NCBI RefSeq assembly: GCF_026891035.1
Contig: NZ_JAPTGG010000005.1
Span: 124,001 to 188,000 of the forward strand
DNA length: 64,000 nucleotides
Source: Dasania phycosphaerae
GTDB taxonomy: Bacteria > Pseudomonadota > Gammaproteobacteria > Pseudomonadales > Dasaniaceae
Direction: 5' to 3'
The position numbers and the translations under genes are program-made. Under the pieces are notes generated by a model. That model was not told the DNA's origin. It made no database searches and saw nothing but the letters and a program-made list of their open reading frames with translations. Shown one piece after another: positions 7,933 through 15,439 of the stretch. Every line of letters begins with the position of its first letter. Positions within the stretch are counted from its first letter, which is position 1.

Positions 7933-9809
7933 TGGCCATAAGACTCGCCACCAAGGCAAAAATAAAACGCGCCACCCAAGCCGCTCAAGCGCAAACCACC
8001 ATTGCTGATGGCGCAGCGCTAAACGACCTAAAAAACATTTATCAGCGTGCCGTGGACGAGTTGCGCGCAAAAGTTAATAGCTATGCCGACGGCAGCGGCA
8101 GTGTTCGTTTAACCGCTATGCGCAACCTTTTAGCTGATAGTGAGCGGATATTAAAACAGTTGCGCCAGGCACAAGACACAGCCCTATTTGAGCGCATGGA
8201 AGAGGTAGCCGCTTTAGGGGTAGATCCATTTGCCGAGCAGCTAGGCGTTAGACGGGTAAGCGCAGCCGCAAAAGAGGCGGTAAAGGTGGCACGCAACTTT
8301 GTGGCCGCCGATGGATTACAACTATCTGACCGCCTATGGCGCGTTAACAATAGCGCCAAAGAGGCGGTAGGCCGCGCCATTCAAAACGCCGTCATACAAG
8401 GGCAAAGCGCCAGCGAAGCCGCACAGGAGTTTTTGCGCACGGGTGAGCCGGTACCAGCCGCCCTAAACAGCAAAATGGAGCAGGCCCAGGCTGGTAAAAT
8501 TAACCGGGTATTAGGCCAACAATTAATGACCGGTGAGGGCAGCGCCTACCATAATGCTCGCCGCGTATTCCGCACCGAAATTAACCGCGCTCATGGCACC
8601 GCGTTTAAAAATGCCGCCTTTGATGTTGAGGGAGTTATAGGCACTCGTTTTTTACTTAGCCCCAACCACCCCGAAACCGATATTTGTGATTTACACGCCA
8701 AGGCTAATATTTACGGCTTAGGTGCTGGCGTTTACCCCAAGGGAAAAAGCCCATGGCCCGCCCACCCCAACACCATAAGCTATGAGGTGGCCGTGTTTGA
8801 GGACGAAGTGAGCGAGGCCGACAAGGCTGGCAAGCAGAGTGCTAGCGAGTGGCTAGCTACACAACCTTACAACGTACAAGCGGGTGTGCTGGGTGTTAAT
8901 AAGCAGCGCGCCTTTGCAGCAGGCGTGCTTGCTAACAACGAAATTAAAACGCCGTGGCGCGTATTGAAAAACCGCTACCTAGGCAAAGGGGTAAACACCA
9001 CCACCTTTACCAACATACCGCGTGAGGTGGGCGCGGTGGCGCGCAAAGTTATCGACGCCGCCAGCATTAACCCTTTTTCAGCCAGGGCCACGCTTCCGTT
9101 CAAAAATAGCCTCGAACAATTGCGCAGCCATTTGAGCCAGTATGCGCTAGGGTTGGTTAATGTCGACGGCATCACCTCAGCCTCAGCTTATTCGTTAGCT
9201 GCAGGCATAGACAAAGTGCTGGGCTTATTCAATAACAGCGTGGGGCGCATACAGTGGTTTGCTCGCGCACCCAAAGGTGCTGTAGGGGGGTATGCTCACC
9301 CACGGACGCAGTGGACACCCAAAAGTGATGAGTTGTTTTTTAAAAAATCTTATATTACTAAGGGTTACAAAAACGAGCCAGCAGAGCATTTGGCCTACTT
9401 GGCTAAGCGCGACAAAGAGCTAGCAGCTTACGACAAACGTATAGCTAGCAATGATGGCCACTTACGCAATGTAGCAATAAAAAACAGAGAGAAATTAGCC
9501 GCGGCCACACGCTGGTCAGCCTCATCTATAGCCGACAACCCCGTGTTTGCCGTTGCCGCCCACGAGGCAGGGCATGTTTTATATTACCAGGGGCGAAACA
9601 TTCCCGAGCTTTGGCAGCGCCAACTCATAGCGCAGGGCGCTACCGATGTAGACTGGTTTGCCGTATCAGAGTACGGCGCCACTAACCACAGCGAACTATT
9701 TGCCGAGGTCACCGCTTTTATGGCTATGGGCCGCGAAAATCTGTTACCCGCCAGTATTGTAAAAGCGTATACTGAAACCCTCAAAAACTACCAGCGGTGG
9801 GATGAATGA
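7932..9809 (+). CDS. MuF-like minor head protein with C-terminal zinc metallopeptidase domain
   Basis: 625 residues. The N-terminal half is a Mu gpF-like head protein (FRTEINRAHGTAFKNAAF and CDLHAKANIYGLG are the hallmark stretches at about residues 215-265), a minor capsid component ejected with DNA in SPP1-type phages. The C-terminal part is a separate domain with a zinc-peptidase motif HEAGH at residues 544-548 and a downstream SELFAEV (about 587-593) whose glutamate would be the third ligand, as in gluzincins and anthrax lethal-factor-like domains. Variable enzymatic C-termini on MuF proteins are known from polymorphic-toxin-like prophage effectors. The next two small genes overlap it and could include an immunity partner, though they look more like common phage zinc-finger proteins. 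Confidence 0.8.
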   Translation: MAIRLATKAKIKRATQAAQAQTTIADGAALNDLKNIYQRAVDELRAKVNSYADGSGSVRLTAMRNLLADSERILKQLRQAQDTALFERMEEVAALGVDPFAEQLGVRRVSAAAKEAVKVARNFVAADGLQLSDRLWRVNNSAKEAVGRAIQNAVIQGQSASEAAQEFLRTGEPVPAALNSKMEQAQAGKINRVLGQQLMTGEGSAYHNARRVFRTEINRAHGTAFKNAAFDVEGVIGTRFLLSPNHPETDICDLHAKANIYGLGAGVYPKGKSPWPAHPNTISYEVAVFEDEVSEADKAGKQSASEWLATQPYNVQAGVLGVNKQRAFAAGVLANNEIKTPWRVLKNRYLGKGVNTTTFTNIPREVGAVARKVIDAASINPFSARATLPFKNSLEQLRSHLSQYALGLVNVDGITSASAYSLAAGIDKVLGLFNNSVGRIQWFARAPKGAVGGYAHPRTQWTPKSDELFFKKSYITKGYKNEPAEHLAYLAKRDKELAAYDKRIASNDGHLRNVAIKNREKLAAATRWSASSIADNPVFAVAAHEAGHVLYYQGRNIPELWQRQLIAQGATDVDWFAVSEYGATNHSELFAEVTAFMAMGRENLLPASIVKAYTETLKNYQRWDE

Positions 9810-10003
9810 GCCAAAGCAACCAGTGCCGAACATGCAAACACTATTGGGGTGCACACGCCTGTGATGCGTTTACCCAGCGCATACCCGATGAGATATTTAC
9901 CGGCCAAGTTGATCACAGTAGCGAGTATCCTGGTGATAACGGCATCCGTTTTGAGTTAGCAGACGAATACAAAGAGGTGAAGGATGAAACAACAGGGCAA
10001 TAA
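9806..10003 (+). CDS. Small cysteine-containing phage protein following MuF
   Basis: 65 residues, start overlapping the MuF stop by four bases. Pattern CRTCKHY...HACDAFTQRIPDEI, then GQVDHSSEYPGDNGI. Such proteins with C-x2-C-x-H-Y, IP-x-x-I and YPGD are found directly downstream of MuF/head genes in many phages of diverse hosts; their role is not known. It may bind zinc. Because it always sits next to the MuF gene and overlaps it, an accessory or immunity-like role toward the MuF C-terminal domain is possible but unproven. Confidence 0.65.
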   Translation: MSQSNQCRTCKHYWGAHACDAFTQRIPDEIFTGQVDHSSEYPGDNGIRFELADEYKEVKDETTGQ

Positions 10004-10172
10004 TATTACCCCTATAAAGCAGCCCTTACCCGAGGTAAATTGCACCCATTGCCAGTATGTTATTTTTGATGGCGAGCACTTACGAGGCAGAATAGCCAAT
10101 CTGCTTACAGGTGAAGTATTGTGCAGACACTGCAAAAAATGGACGCCCGCCCCAATCAGCTACAGCCGTTAA
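9984..10172 (+). CDS. Com-like zinc-ribbon protein
   Basis: 62 residues with CTHCQYVIF and CRHCKKWTP, two C-x2-C knuckles spaced about 29 residues apart, the pattern of the Mu Com protein. Com in Mu is a zinc-containing translational activator of the mom DNA modification gene. No mom-like gene is recognised nearby, so a similar RNA-binding role is inference only. A very good ribosome site (AGAGGTGAAGG) precedes ATG 9984, and the gene overlaps the upstream one by 20 bases. A terminator follows downstream. Confidence 0.6.
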   Translation: MKQQGNNITPIKQPLPEVNCTHCQYVIFDGEHLRGRIANLLTGEVLCRHCKKWTPAPISYSR

Positions 10173-10206
10173 TATAAAGAATAGTGATAGCCTTTAATCG
10201 CCTTTA

Positions 10207-10234
10207 GCGACAAACCCCACCCTTGTTTTGTCGC
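10207..10234. repeat. 28-base hairpin repeat, copy 2
   Basis: GCGACA...TGTCGC stem with a C-rich loop, 24 of 28 bases identical to 2893-2920. It lies in the gap between the Com-like gene and the capsid gene. Confidence 0.6.
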
Positions 10235-10276
10235 CATTAAATAATAAATAATTCAGCCTACCCAATCATGGTGTAT

Positions 10277-10319
10277 TAAAAAAGCCGGGCCAGCATGTAC
10301 TTTGCTGCCCGGCTTTTTT
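10277..10319. terminator. Strong bidirectional Rho-independent terminator
   Basis: A-tract, GC-rich stem GCCGGG(C)CAGC with GCTGCCCGGC and one bulged C, then a run of six T. The structure is symmetrical enough to work on both strands. It ends the terminase-to-Com transcript just before the capsid gene. Confidence 0.85.
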
Positions 10320-10336
10320 GTTTAAGGGATATAGTT

Positions 10337-12931
10337 TTGCGTAAAAACCATACTGTAATTGCACTATCAGACGGCAGCAATCGCAAGTCGCGCCGCGTTA
10401 TTTCAACCGAGATACAGCTGGCCGAAGGCGCCAGCAATTCGGTGGTAGATATAACCCGCACAGGTACTTTTAGCCATCCTAGGTATGGTCGTTTTTCTAT
10501 TACTTTAGCCATGCTGCAAAGCATGGTTAAAAACTTTGAAGCCCGCACTTTTGGCCAGGATATCATGCTGGACGTTGCCCACGACGGTAACGGCAAAGGC
10601 GCTGGCGGCACATTTACCCGCTTATTTATTAGCCCTAGGGGCGCAGGGCATGTGCTACAGGGCGAGGTTGAATGGCTGGCCAATGGTATCGATGCTGTTA
10701 CTAACAAGGGCTACAAATATTTATCCATAGAATATATCGACAACTATATAGACGCCGAGTTTGAACAAGAGCACGGCCCCACCATGCTGGGCGCAGCACT
10801 AGTAGTGCGCGGCCATATTAAAAACCTACAAAAAGTGCAATTGGCCGAGGCCGAGGGCAACCACCTAACTGTTTTAGATAATTGTTTACAACACCTGCAA
10901 GAGGGCAGCACCATGAAATTCGCAAAATTACTCGCGGAGCTAAAAACCAAGTTAATGGGTTTTAATTTATCAGAACCTGTTTTGTCGGCAGTTTATGCCC
11001 TAGCCGAGCTGTCGCTTAGCCACTGCACCGAAGAGGCCCAAGCTTTATTATTGGTTGATGCTTTTGTCGATAATGGCAAAAAACTGGGAGGCAGCAATGC
11101 TGAATCGGTAGACCTATCAGAGCTTACCAATGCAATTAGCGCACTAGGTAAAGCAGGTGATAGCAAGGCTTTAACCGAGGAGAGCTTAAACGACCTATTG
11201 GATAGGCGCGACAAAGAGCGCGAGCAGGCCGCCAAAAAGCTGGCCGACACCACCGCAGGTAATATTAAACGCTTTAGCGAGCTAGTGGACGCCGCCGAAG
11301 GTTTGGAAGAGTCAGACCGCAAAGAGCTAAAAGACGCGGTTAAAGACCTCATCACCGCCGAAATGACCGAGGGCCAAATTACCTCGCTAGCCGAGCTGCA
11401 AATTACCCAGCGCAACGCCTTAGTGGCTGCGCGCAAACTGAGTGAAATGGGCGTTACCTTAGGTAGCGGCCCTATGGGCTCGGTGCAGCTGGCTGATGCG
11501 GCCGGCGATAGCGGCAGCAAGGTGGAAACCTTTTTACGCGAAAAGCTTAAACATACCCGCGCTTATCAATCCAACCAGATCAAGCTTAGTGAAAAGGTCA
11601 GCCCTTTTGTTAGTGATGTGCTAGCACTGTATGACGCCCAGCACGCCGGTGCTATGCACAGTATGGCTAAAACCTTATCAGCAGGCGGTGCCTCTAATAT
11701 TTCTGATACCGATTTACCGGTGGGCTATCAGCGCGAAGTCATACGCGAAACACTATCAGACTTAAACATACTGCAGTTGGTGGCCACTTTTGTTGACCCA
11801 TCTGCAACCGCTACCACACAAATACCTTACACGGTACGCGATGTTAGCAATATTACCAACTACGCCATTACCCCCGAGCGCGGCGCTATAGCCAAGGCCG
11901 GTATTAGCCAAAAAATGGCGTATGCTTATATTCAGGCCATGAAAATCGCCATTGATGTGAGCAACGAGGTAATGCACTTTACCCGCTCATCCGGCATTAA
12001 TTTCGATGCCTTTGCCGAAAGCTTAGCAACAGCCTCACGCTTTATGCGTGAGCTTATTTGCCAGCGCCTGGCCAATGAGATTCAGCGCAACGCCGATGCC
12101 TACCAAGCAATTGACGTACCTGCTGAGAATGTTAGTAGCCAGCTAGATGGCAGTAACTCGCTAATCACAACAGCTAATTTCCCTATTGTTCGCCAACACA
12201 CCACGGTGGACTTGCAGGGCAATACAATAGGCAATACAGAAAACCCCATTGCCATTACCATAAATTCCGTACCTGTTGAGCCCTGGGATGGTACCGGCAC
12301 CCAATCGGCGGGTACCTACTATCGCATAGCTAACTACAACTTAGGCTATATAGAGCTGGTCGACCAATTAGGTGACCCAGCCACTCCCGCCAACACAGGC
12401 ACTAATACGGTGGGTTATAGCTACGCGACCAACTTATTAAAAGTTGATTCGGATTTACCCGCCAACACTACCCGCACCAAGCACCTAAATACGCTAATTC
12501 AGGCTGTGGGCGCGGCTAAGGCGCAAATGAGCCAGCAGCGTTTTGTGCAGCCTGAGTTTTTGTTGATGAGCTCAATACTCAACAACGAATGTACTGACGC
12601 CGAGCAGTACACAGCAGCCGGCCAGCGTAACGACAGCCGCGTATCTGTAGCGGGTGACCTGGAAGCGGTTAAAAATATTCCAGCGGTAGGCACAAATGCA
12701 CCCGGCATAGACCTGGGCGATGAACGTATTATTTTAGGCCAAACCAACACCTTGGCTTACACCATTGCCAAACCCTTCTCTATGGGTGAAGTGCAAGAGG
12801 CTCGCAACAGCCAAGGCCAGCTTATAGGTGCAAAAGAGCAGTATGGCGAAGAGTACAACGCCTTAAAAGTACCCGAGCCTTTACGCAACCGCTTTATGTC
12901 AATTTTGTATTACTCAGCCGCAGGCCGTTAA
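10337..12931 (+). CDS. Prohead protease-scaffold-major capsid fusion protein
   Basis: 864 residues from TTG 10337, chosen because AAGGGA lies seven bases upstream and the earlier in-frame ATG 10295 is inside the terminator. The first ~190 residues resemble the Mu gpI-type protease (TGTFSHPRYGRFSITL, FGQDIMLDVAHDGNGKG, YLSIEYIDNY), which cleaves the scaffold. Residues ~190-390 are helical, charged and rich in Lys/Glu as expected for a scaffold. From about residue 395 on is a major capsid protein (LPVGYQREVIRETLSDLNIL, PERGAIAKAGIS, MKIAIDVSNEVM) of HK97 fold type. Separate genes in Mu and most phages; here one frame. An internal ATG at 10913 with its own ribosome site could give scaffold-capsid without the protease. 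Confidence 0.85.
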   Translation: MRKNHTVIALSDGSNRKSRRVISTEIQLAEGASNSVVDITRTGTFSHPRYGRFSITLAMLQSMVKNFEARTFGQDIMLDVAHDGNGKGAGGTFTRLFISPRGAGHVLQGEVEWLANGIDAVTNKGYKYLSIEYIDNYIDAEFEQEHGPTMLGAALVVRGHIKNLQKVQLAEAEGNHLTVLDNCLQHLQEGSTMKFAKLLAELKTKLMGFNLSEPVLSAVYALAELSLSHCTEEAQALLLVDAFVDNGKKLGGSNAESVDLSELTNAISALGKAGDSKALTEESLNDLLDRRDKEREQAAKKLADTTAGNIKRFSELVDAAEGLEESDRKELKDAVKDLITAEMTEGQITSLAELQITQRNALVAARKLSEMGVTLGSGPMGSVQLADAAGDSGSKVETFLREKLKHTRAYQSNQIKLSEKVSPFVSDVLALYDAQHAGAMHSMAKTLSAGGASNISDTDLPVGYQREVIRETLSDLNILQLVATFVDPSATATTQIPYTVRDVSNITNYAITPERGAIAKAGISQKMAYAYIQAMKIAIDVSNEVMHFTRSSGINFDAFAESLATASRFMRELICQRLANEIQRNADAYQAIDVPAENVSSQLDGSNSLITTANFPIVRQHTTVDLQGNTIGNTENPIAITINSVPVEPWDGTGTQSAGTYYRIANYNLGYIELVDQLGDPATPANTGTNTVGYSYATNLLKVDSDLPANTTRTKHLNTLIQAVGAAKAQMSQQRFVQPEFLLMSSILNNECTDAEQYTAAGQRNDSRVSVAGDLEAVKNIPAVGTNAPGIDLGDERIILGQTNTLAYTIAKPFSMGEVQEARNSQGQLIGAKEQYGEEYNALKVPEPLRNRFMSILYYSAAGR
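10901..10915 (+). promoter_or_regulatory. Internal ribosome binding site and start codon within the capsid fusion
   Basis: GAGGG at 10901-10905 and ATG at 10913, seven bases apart and in frame with the large gene. Translation from here would begin at residue 193, exactly where the protease part ends, and give a scaffold plus major capsid product of about 672 residues. Confidence 0.55.
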
Positions 12932-12944
12932 CAGCGCTAGGGTT

Positions 12945-12970
12945 GCCAGCCCTTAGGGGCTGGCTTTTTT
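12945..12970 (+). terminator. Rho-independent terminator after the capsid gene
   Basis: Stem GCCAGCCC with GGGCTGGC, four-base loop, then TTTTTT, 14 bases after the capsid stop codon. Confidence 0.85.
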
Positions 12971-13004
12971 ACACACGACTTTTTGACAAGCAGAGGTTTG
13001 CGCC

Positions 13005-13598
13005 GTGACTAAAAAACACGTTGTTAATAACACTACAGCAACTATGCACTGTGGCCCGTACACCATTTACCCAGGTCAAGGGCGCTTTGTAGAGTCTCAT
13101 TACCTGGGCGAAAAACCCACCCCAAAAGCGCAGGCCGACAACTTAAGCATTGCCGACTTTGTGGCCGATTTTGTTAAACAAAAACAAGATTTAGAAATTG
13201 AACAATTGCCCGGCTTAAGCCCTGAGCAATTTGAAGCCGTGTTTGCGCACTACCAAAGCAACAAACCACCGCAAAAATTAGCGCCCGCGCTAGTGGCAGA
13301 AAAAACCCGTCGTGACTCTATAGCGCTGGCCGACACCCTGCGCGAAAGTGTTGTAGGCATGAGCGACGAGCAGCTGCAAGCACAGCTACTAGATCACGCC
13401 GCTAACGAGATTGTATTGGTCGTACTAGAGCAAGAAAAAGCGGCCCGTGACCGCCAGGCATTTTTACAATCAATAGCCATTGATGCCAAAGACTTTGACG
13501 ACGAAGAGTTAGCCGAATCGCTTATTATTTACGGCGAAGATGCCGACGCCCTTTCGATATTACAGGCCGAGTTAGCCAGCAGAGACACTAACGCCTAG
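13005..13598 (+). CDS. Phage structural-region protein of unknown function
   Basis: 197 residues from GTG 13005. The N-terminus is short beta-type with GPYTIYPGQGRFVESHYLG, the rest is helical and acidic (LPGLSPEQFEAVFAHYQ, EELAESLIIYGEDADALS). I do not recognise the family. It sits between the major capsid and the head-tail connector genes, so a head decoration or head-completion role is likely by position. Confidence 0.55.
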   Translation: MTKKHVVNNTTATMHCGPYTIYPGQGRFVESHYLGEKPTPKAQADNLSIADFVADFVKQKQDLEIEQLPGLSPEQFEAVFAHYQSNKPPQKLAPALVAEKTRRDSIALADTLRESVVGMSDEQLQAQLLDHAANEIVLVVLEQEKAARDRQAFLQSIAIDAKDFDDEELAESLIIYGEDADALSILQAELASRDTNA

Positions 13599-13608
13599 GG
13601 AGAGCACA

Positions 13609-13914
13609 GTGAGCGACCCGGTAGCGGCAGCAGTAGACAGGCTTAGCAGCCATGTTACTCATTTGAGCGACAAGCTTATGGATGTTGAGAAGTCGCTAGC
13701 ACGATCAGAAACAGACATTAAGCATTTATTAAAACAAAACGAAGCGCTAAGCAAACATGTTAACACCCTTTTTGCGCGCTCAAACTCTAACGCTATTTCG
13801 CAGGCAAGCACCAAGGTTTCGGTTAGTGAAAACCAAAATGGCCGGGTGTTACTACTCAGTGCGTTTATTTCTGGATCAATGGCCCTTGTGGTCAATCTTT
13901 TAGGTAACGGCTAA
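13609..13914 (+). CDS. Small coiled-coil protein with C-terminal membrane anchor
   Basis: 101 residues from GTG 13609 with a GGGAGAG ribosome site. Residues 1-60 form heptad-type coiled coil (VDRLSSHVTHLSDKLMDVEK), and the C-terminus is a single membrane helix (VLLLSAFISGSMALVVNLLG). This is the layout of XhlA-like phage accessory-lysis proteins, which is one possibility, but the sequence does not prove it. It overlaps the next start by one base. Confidence 0.55.
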   Translation: MSDPVAAAVDRLSSHVTHLSDKLMDVEKSLARSETDIKHLLKQNEALSKHVNTLFARSNSNAISQASTKVSVSENQNGRVLLLSAFISGSMALVVNLLGNG

Positions 13915-14543
13915 TGCCAGATTCTATGACAAAAACTCAGCTTGTTGCCGACTTACGGTTGGCATTAAGTGATGCTGAGAGTTTTTTTTCTACAGCTGAC
14001 GCTAACCAAACCGAGGATGTTTTTTGGCGCATGCTAACCATTGCTGCTAGCGATATGCACCGTGCTAGGCCTAGAACCTTGTCGGGCTCACTTGCATTAA
14101 TAGCAGGGGTAGCCAGCTACCCGGCGCCAGCTGACCTAGAAGATTTTAAACTGTCAAACTGGGGCATGGATGCCAGAGCAAGGTATAACCCTTGGGATGG
14201 TGCTTACCCGCGGCGCTTACCTACCGTAACTGTGATAGGTGACAGCAACGGCAAAACCTTAGAGCTAAGTTTTGCACCTACCAGCCCCATGATTACAGTT
14301 TTGGGCGCAACTTATGGCTTTTTTTATTACGGCCAGCACACCTTGCCCGATGATGGCAGTAGCAGTATTAACGAAAGCGACCGGGAGCTATTAATACTGC
14401 GCGCCACCGCCGAGGCCATGAAGCAACTAGCCATTAAACGCTTAAAAACAGCCGTTAGCGTTAAACCAGGGGTGGGCCGCGACCGCCAAGGCTCACCCGC
14501 CGAGATTTACCAAAATCTAATGATTGAGTTTTTAGCAGCATGA
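13914..14543 (+). CDS. Head-tail connector/adaptor protein
   Basis: 209 residues, overlapping its neighbours by one and four bases. An N-terminal helix pair with a predicted bundle (LVADLRLALSDAESFF) is followed by a beta-rich core and a helical tail (ESDRELLILRATAEAMKQLA). Layout and order fit the gp6-like adaptor that sits under the portal. I rate this as position-based with moderate sequence support. Confidence 0.55.
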   Translation: MPDSMTKTQLVADLRLALSDAESFFSTADANQTEDVFWRMLTIAASDMHRARPRTLSGSLALIAGVASYPAPADLEDFKLSNWGMDARARYNPWDGAYPRRLPTVTVIGDSNGKTLELSFAPTSPMITVLGATYGFFYYGQHTLPDDGSSSINESDRELLILRATAEAMKQLAIKRLKTAVSVKPGVGRDRQGSPAEIYQNLMIEFLAA

Positions 14544-15022
14544 AGGCGCGCATAGCCCACAATACCCCCGAGCTAGCCAACACTTTTGGCAATGTTAGGG
14601 CAGCGATAGCCAAGCACGTTGACGCTAAGCTGGCTCGCGGTGTTTTAGAAGTTGCCAACCTTGCAAAGCAATTGGCACCTAAGGCCGAAAGTACGCTAAC
14701 CAACGCCATTCATCCAGAGCATTTAGGCCCGTCATTATATGAGGTTGTTTCGCCCGTTACACATGCCACCGCGGTAGAAAAAGGCACTGGCCCAGGCGGC
14801 TTTGCCCCCCTGCAAAGCATACTTGATTGGATGAAGGTTAAAGGCATACACAGCGATACGCCCGAATCAGTAGCCTTTTTAATTCAACGAAAAATCTTGC
14901 GCCATGGCACGCCCGCACAACCACACATGGAACCAGCCCTAGAGCAAAAAAAATCACGCTTACAGGAGTTGGCCGCCCAGGGCATAGCTGCCGGTTTTAG
15001 AGAGGCTGCCCATGGACGTTGA
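14540..15022 (+). CDS. HK97 gp10-like head-tail completion protein
   Basis: 160 residues. The pattern typical for this family is visible: helix NTFGNVRAAIAKHVDAKLAR, then ANLAKQLAPKAESTLTNAI (KQLAPK...L..AI), then VVSPVTHATAVEKGTG and the C-terminal PAQPHMEPAL (RPFLxPAL-like). Family members are tail-completion/joining proteins. The start overlaps the previous stop by four bases. Confidence 0.75.
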   Translation: MKARIAHNTPELANTFGNVRAAIAKHVDAKLARGVLEVANLAKQLAPKAESTLTNAIHPEHLGPSLYEVVSPVTHATAVEKGTGPGGFAPLQSILDWMKVKGIHSDTPESVAFLIQRKILRHGTPAQPHMEPALEQKKSRLQELAAQGIAAGFREAAHGR

Positions 15023-15437
15023 TTTAAAACAGCGCATGAACGATTTAGTGGTAGCCCTAAGTGCTGCAGCACCAGGCCGCACAGTTAGCCGCGACAGCAC
15101 TTTGATACACAGCGCAAACCCTGCCCAGTTGGCTGCTGGTATTTTTGTTGTTATCAGCCAAAAAGGTGGCGACTATCGCTACCCACTAGGCCGCCCTGTT
15201 GCCGATGGCCGGCATTTTTGCATGGTTGTAGGTCGCCTTGAAGTAAACAGCGAAACCCCTGGCCAGGCTGTAGAAGATGGCGAGTTCGATATGCTAGCCG
15301 AAGTGGTTAGCATGGTTCGCCGCAGCGATTTACCCGCCACATTAGATGGCATGCAGCTCGTCGATTTTACCCAATCATCACAAGCCGATGTACCCGTGGG
15401 CTGGGTTGGTTTTACGCTTAAGTTTGAGGGGGCGTAA
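15012..15437 (+). CDS. Tail terminator-like minor tail protein
   Basis: 141 residues starting inside the gp10-like gene. Short alpha-beta protein ending in VPVGWVGFTLKFEG, as often seen in lambda gpU-like tail terminators, which cap the tail tube and form the head joint. Position between gp10-like and the tail tube region supports it; sequence support is modest. Confidence 0.5.
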   Translation: MDVDLKQRMNDLVVALSAAAPGRTVSRDSTLIHSANPAQLAAGIFVVISQKGGDYRYPLGRPVADGRHFCMVVGRLEVNSETPGQAVEDGEFDMLAEVVSMVRRSDLPATLDGMQLVDFTQSSQADVPVGWVGFTLKFEGA

Positions 15438-15439
15438 GA

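Noticed and set aside
10276..10707. Opposite-strand frame of 143 residues at the capsid gene start
   Set aside because: It is the shadow of the well-supported protease domain and begins in the terminator; Pro/Ser/Ala composition is that of an antisense frame.
10993..11520. 175-residue reverse-strand frame in the scaffold part
   Set aside because: Serine/leucine/alanine-rich antisense shadow of the Lys/Glu-rich scaffold coding strand, with no start signals.
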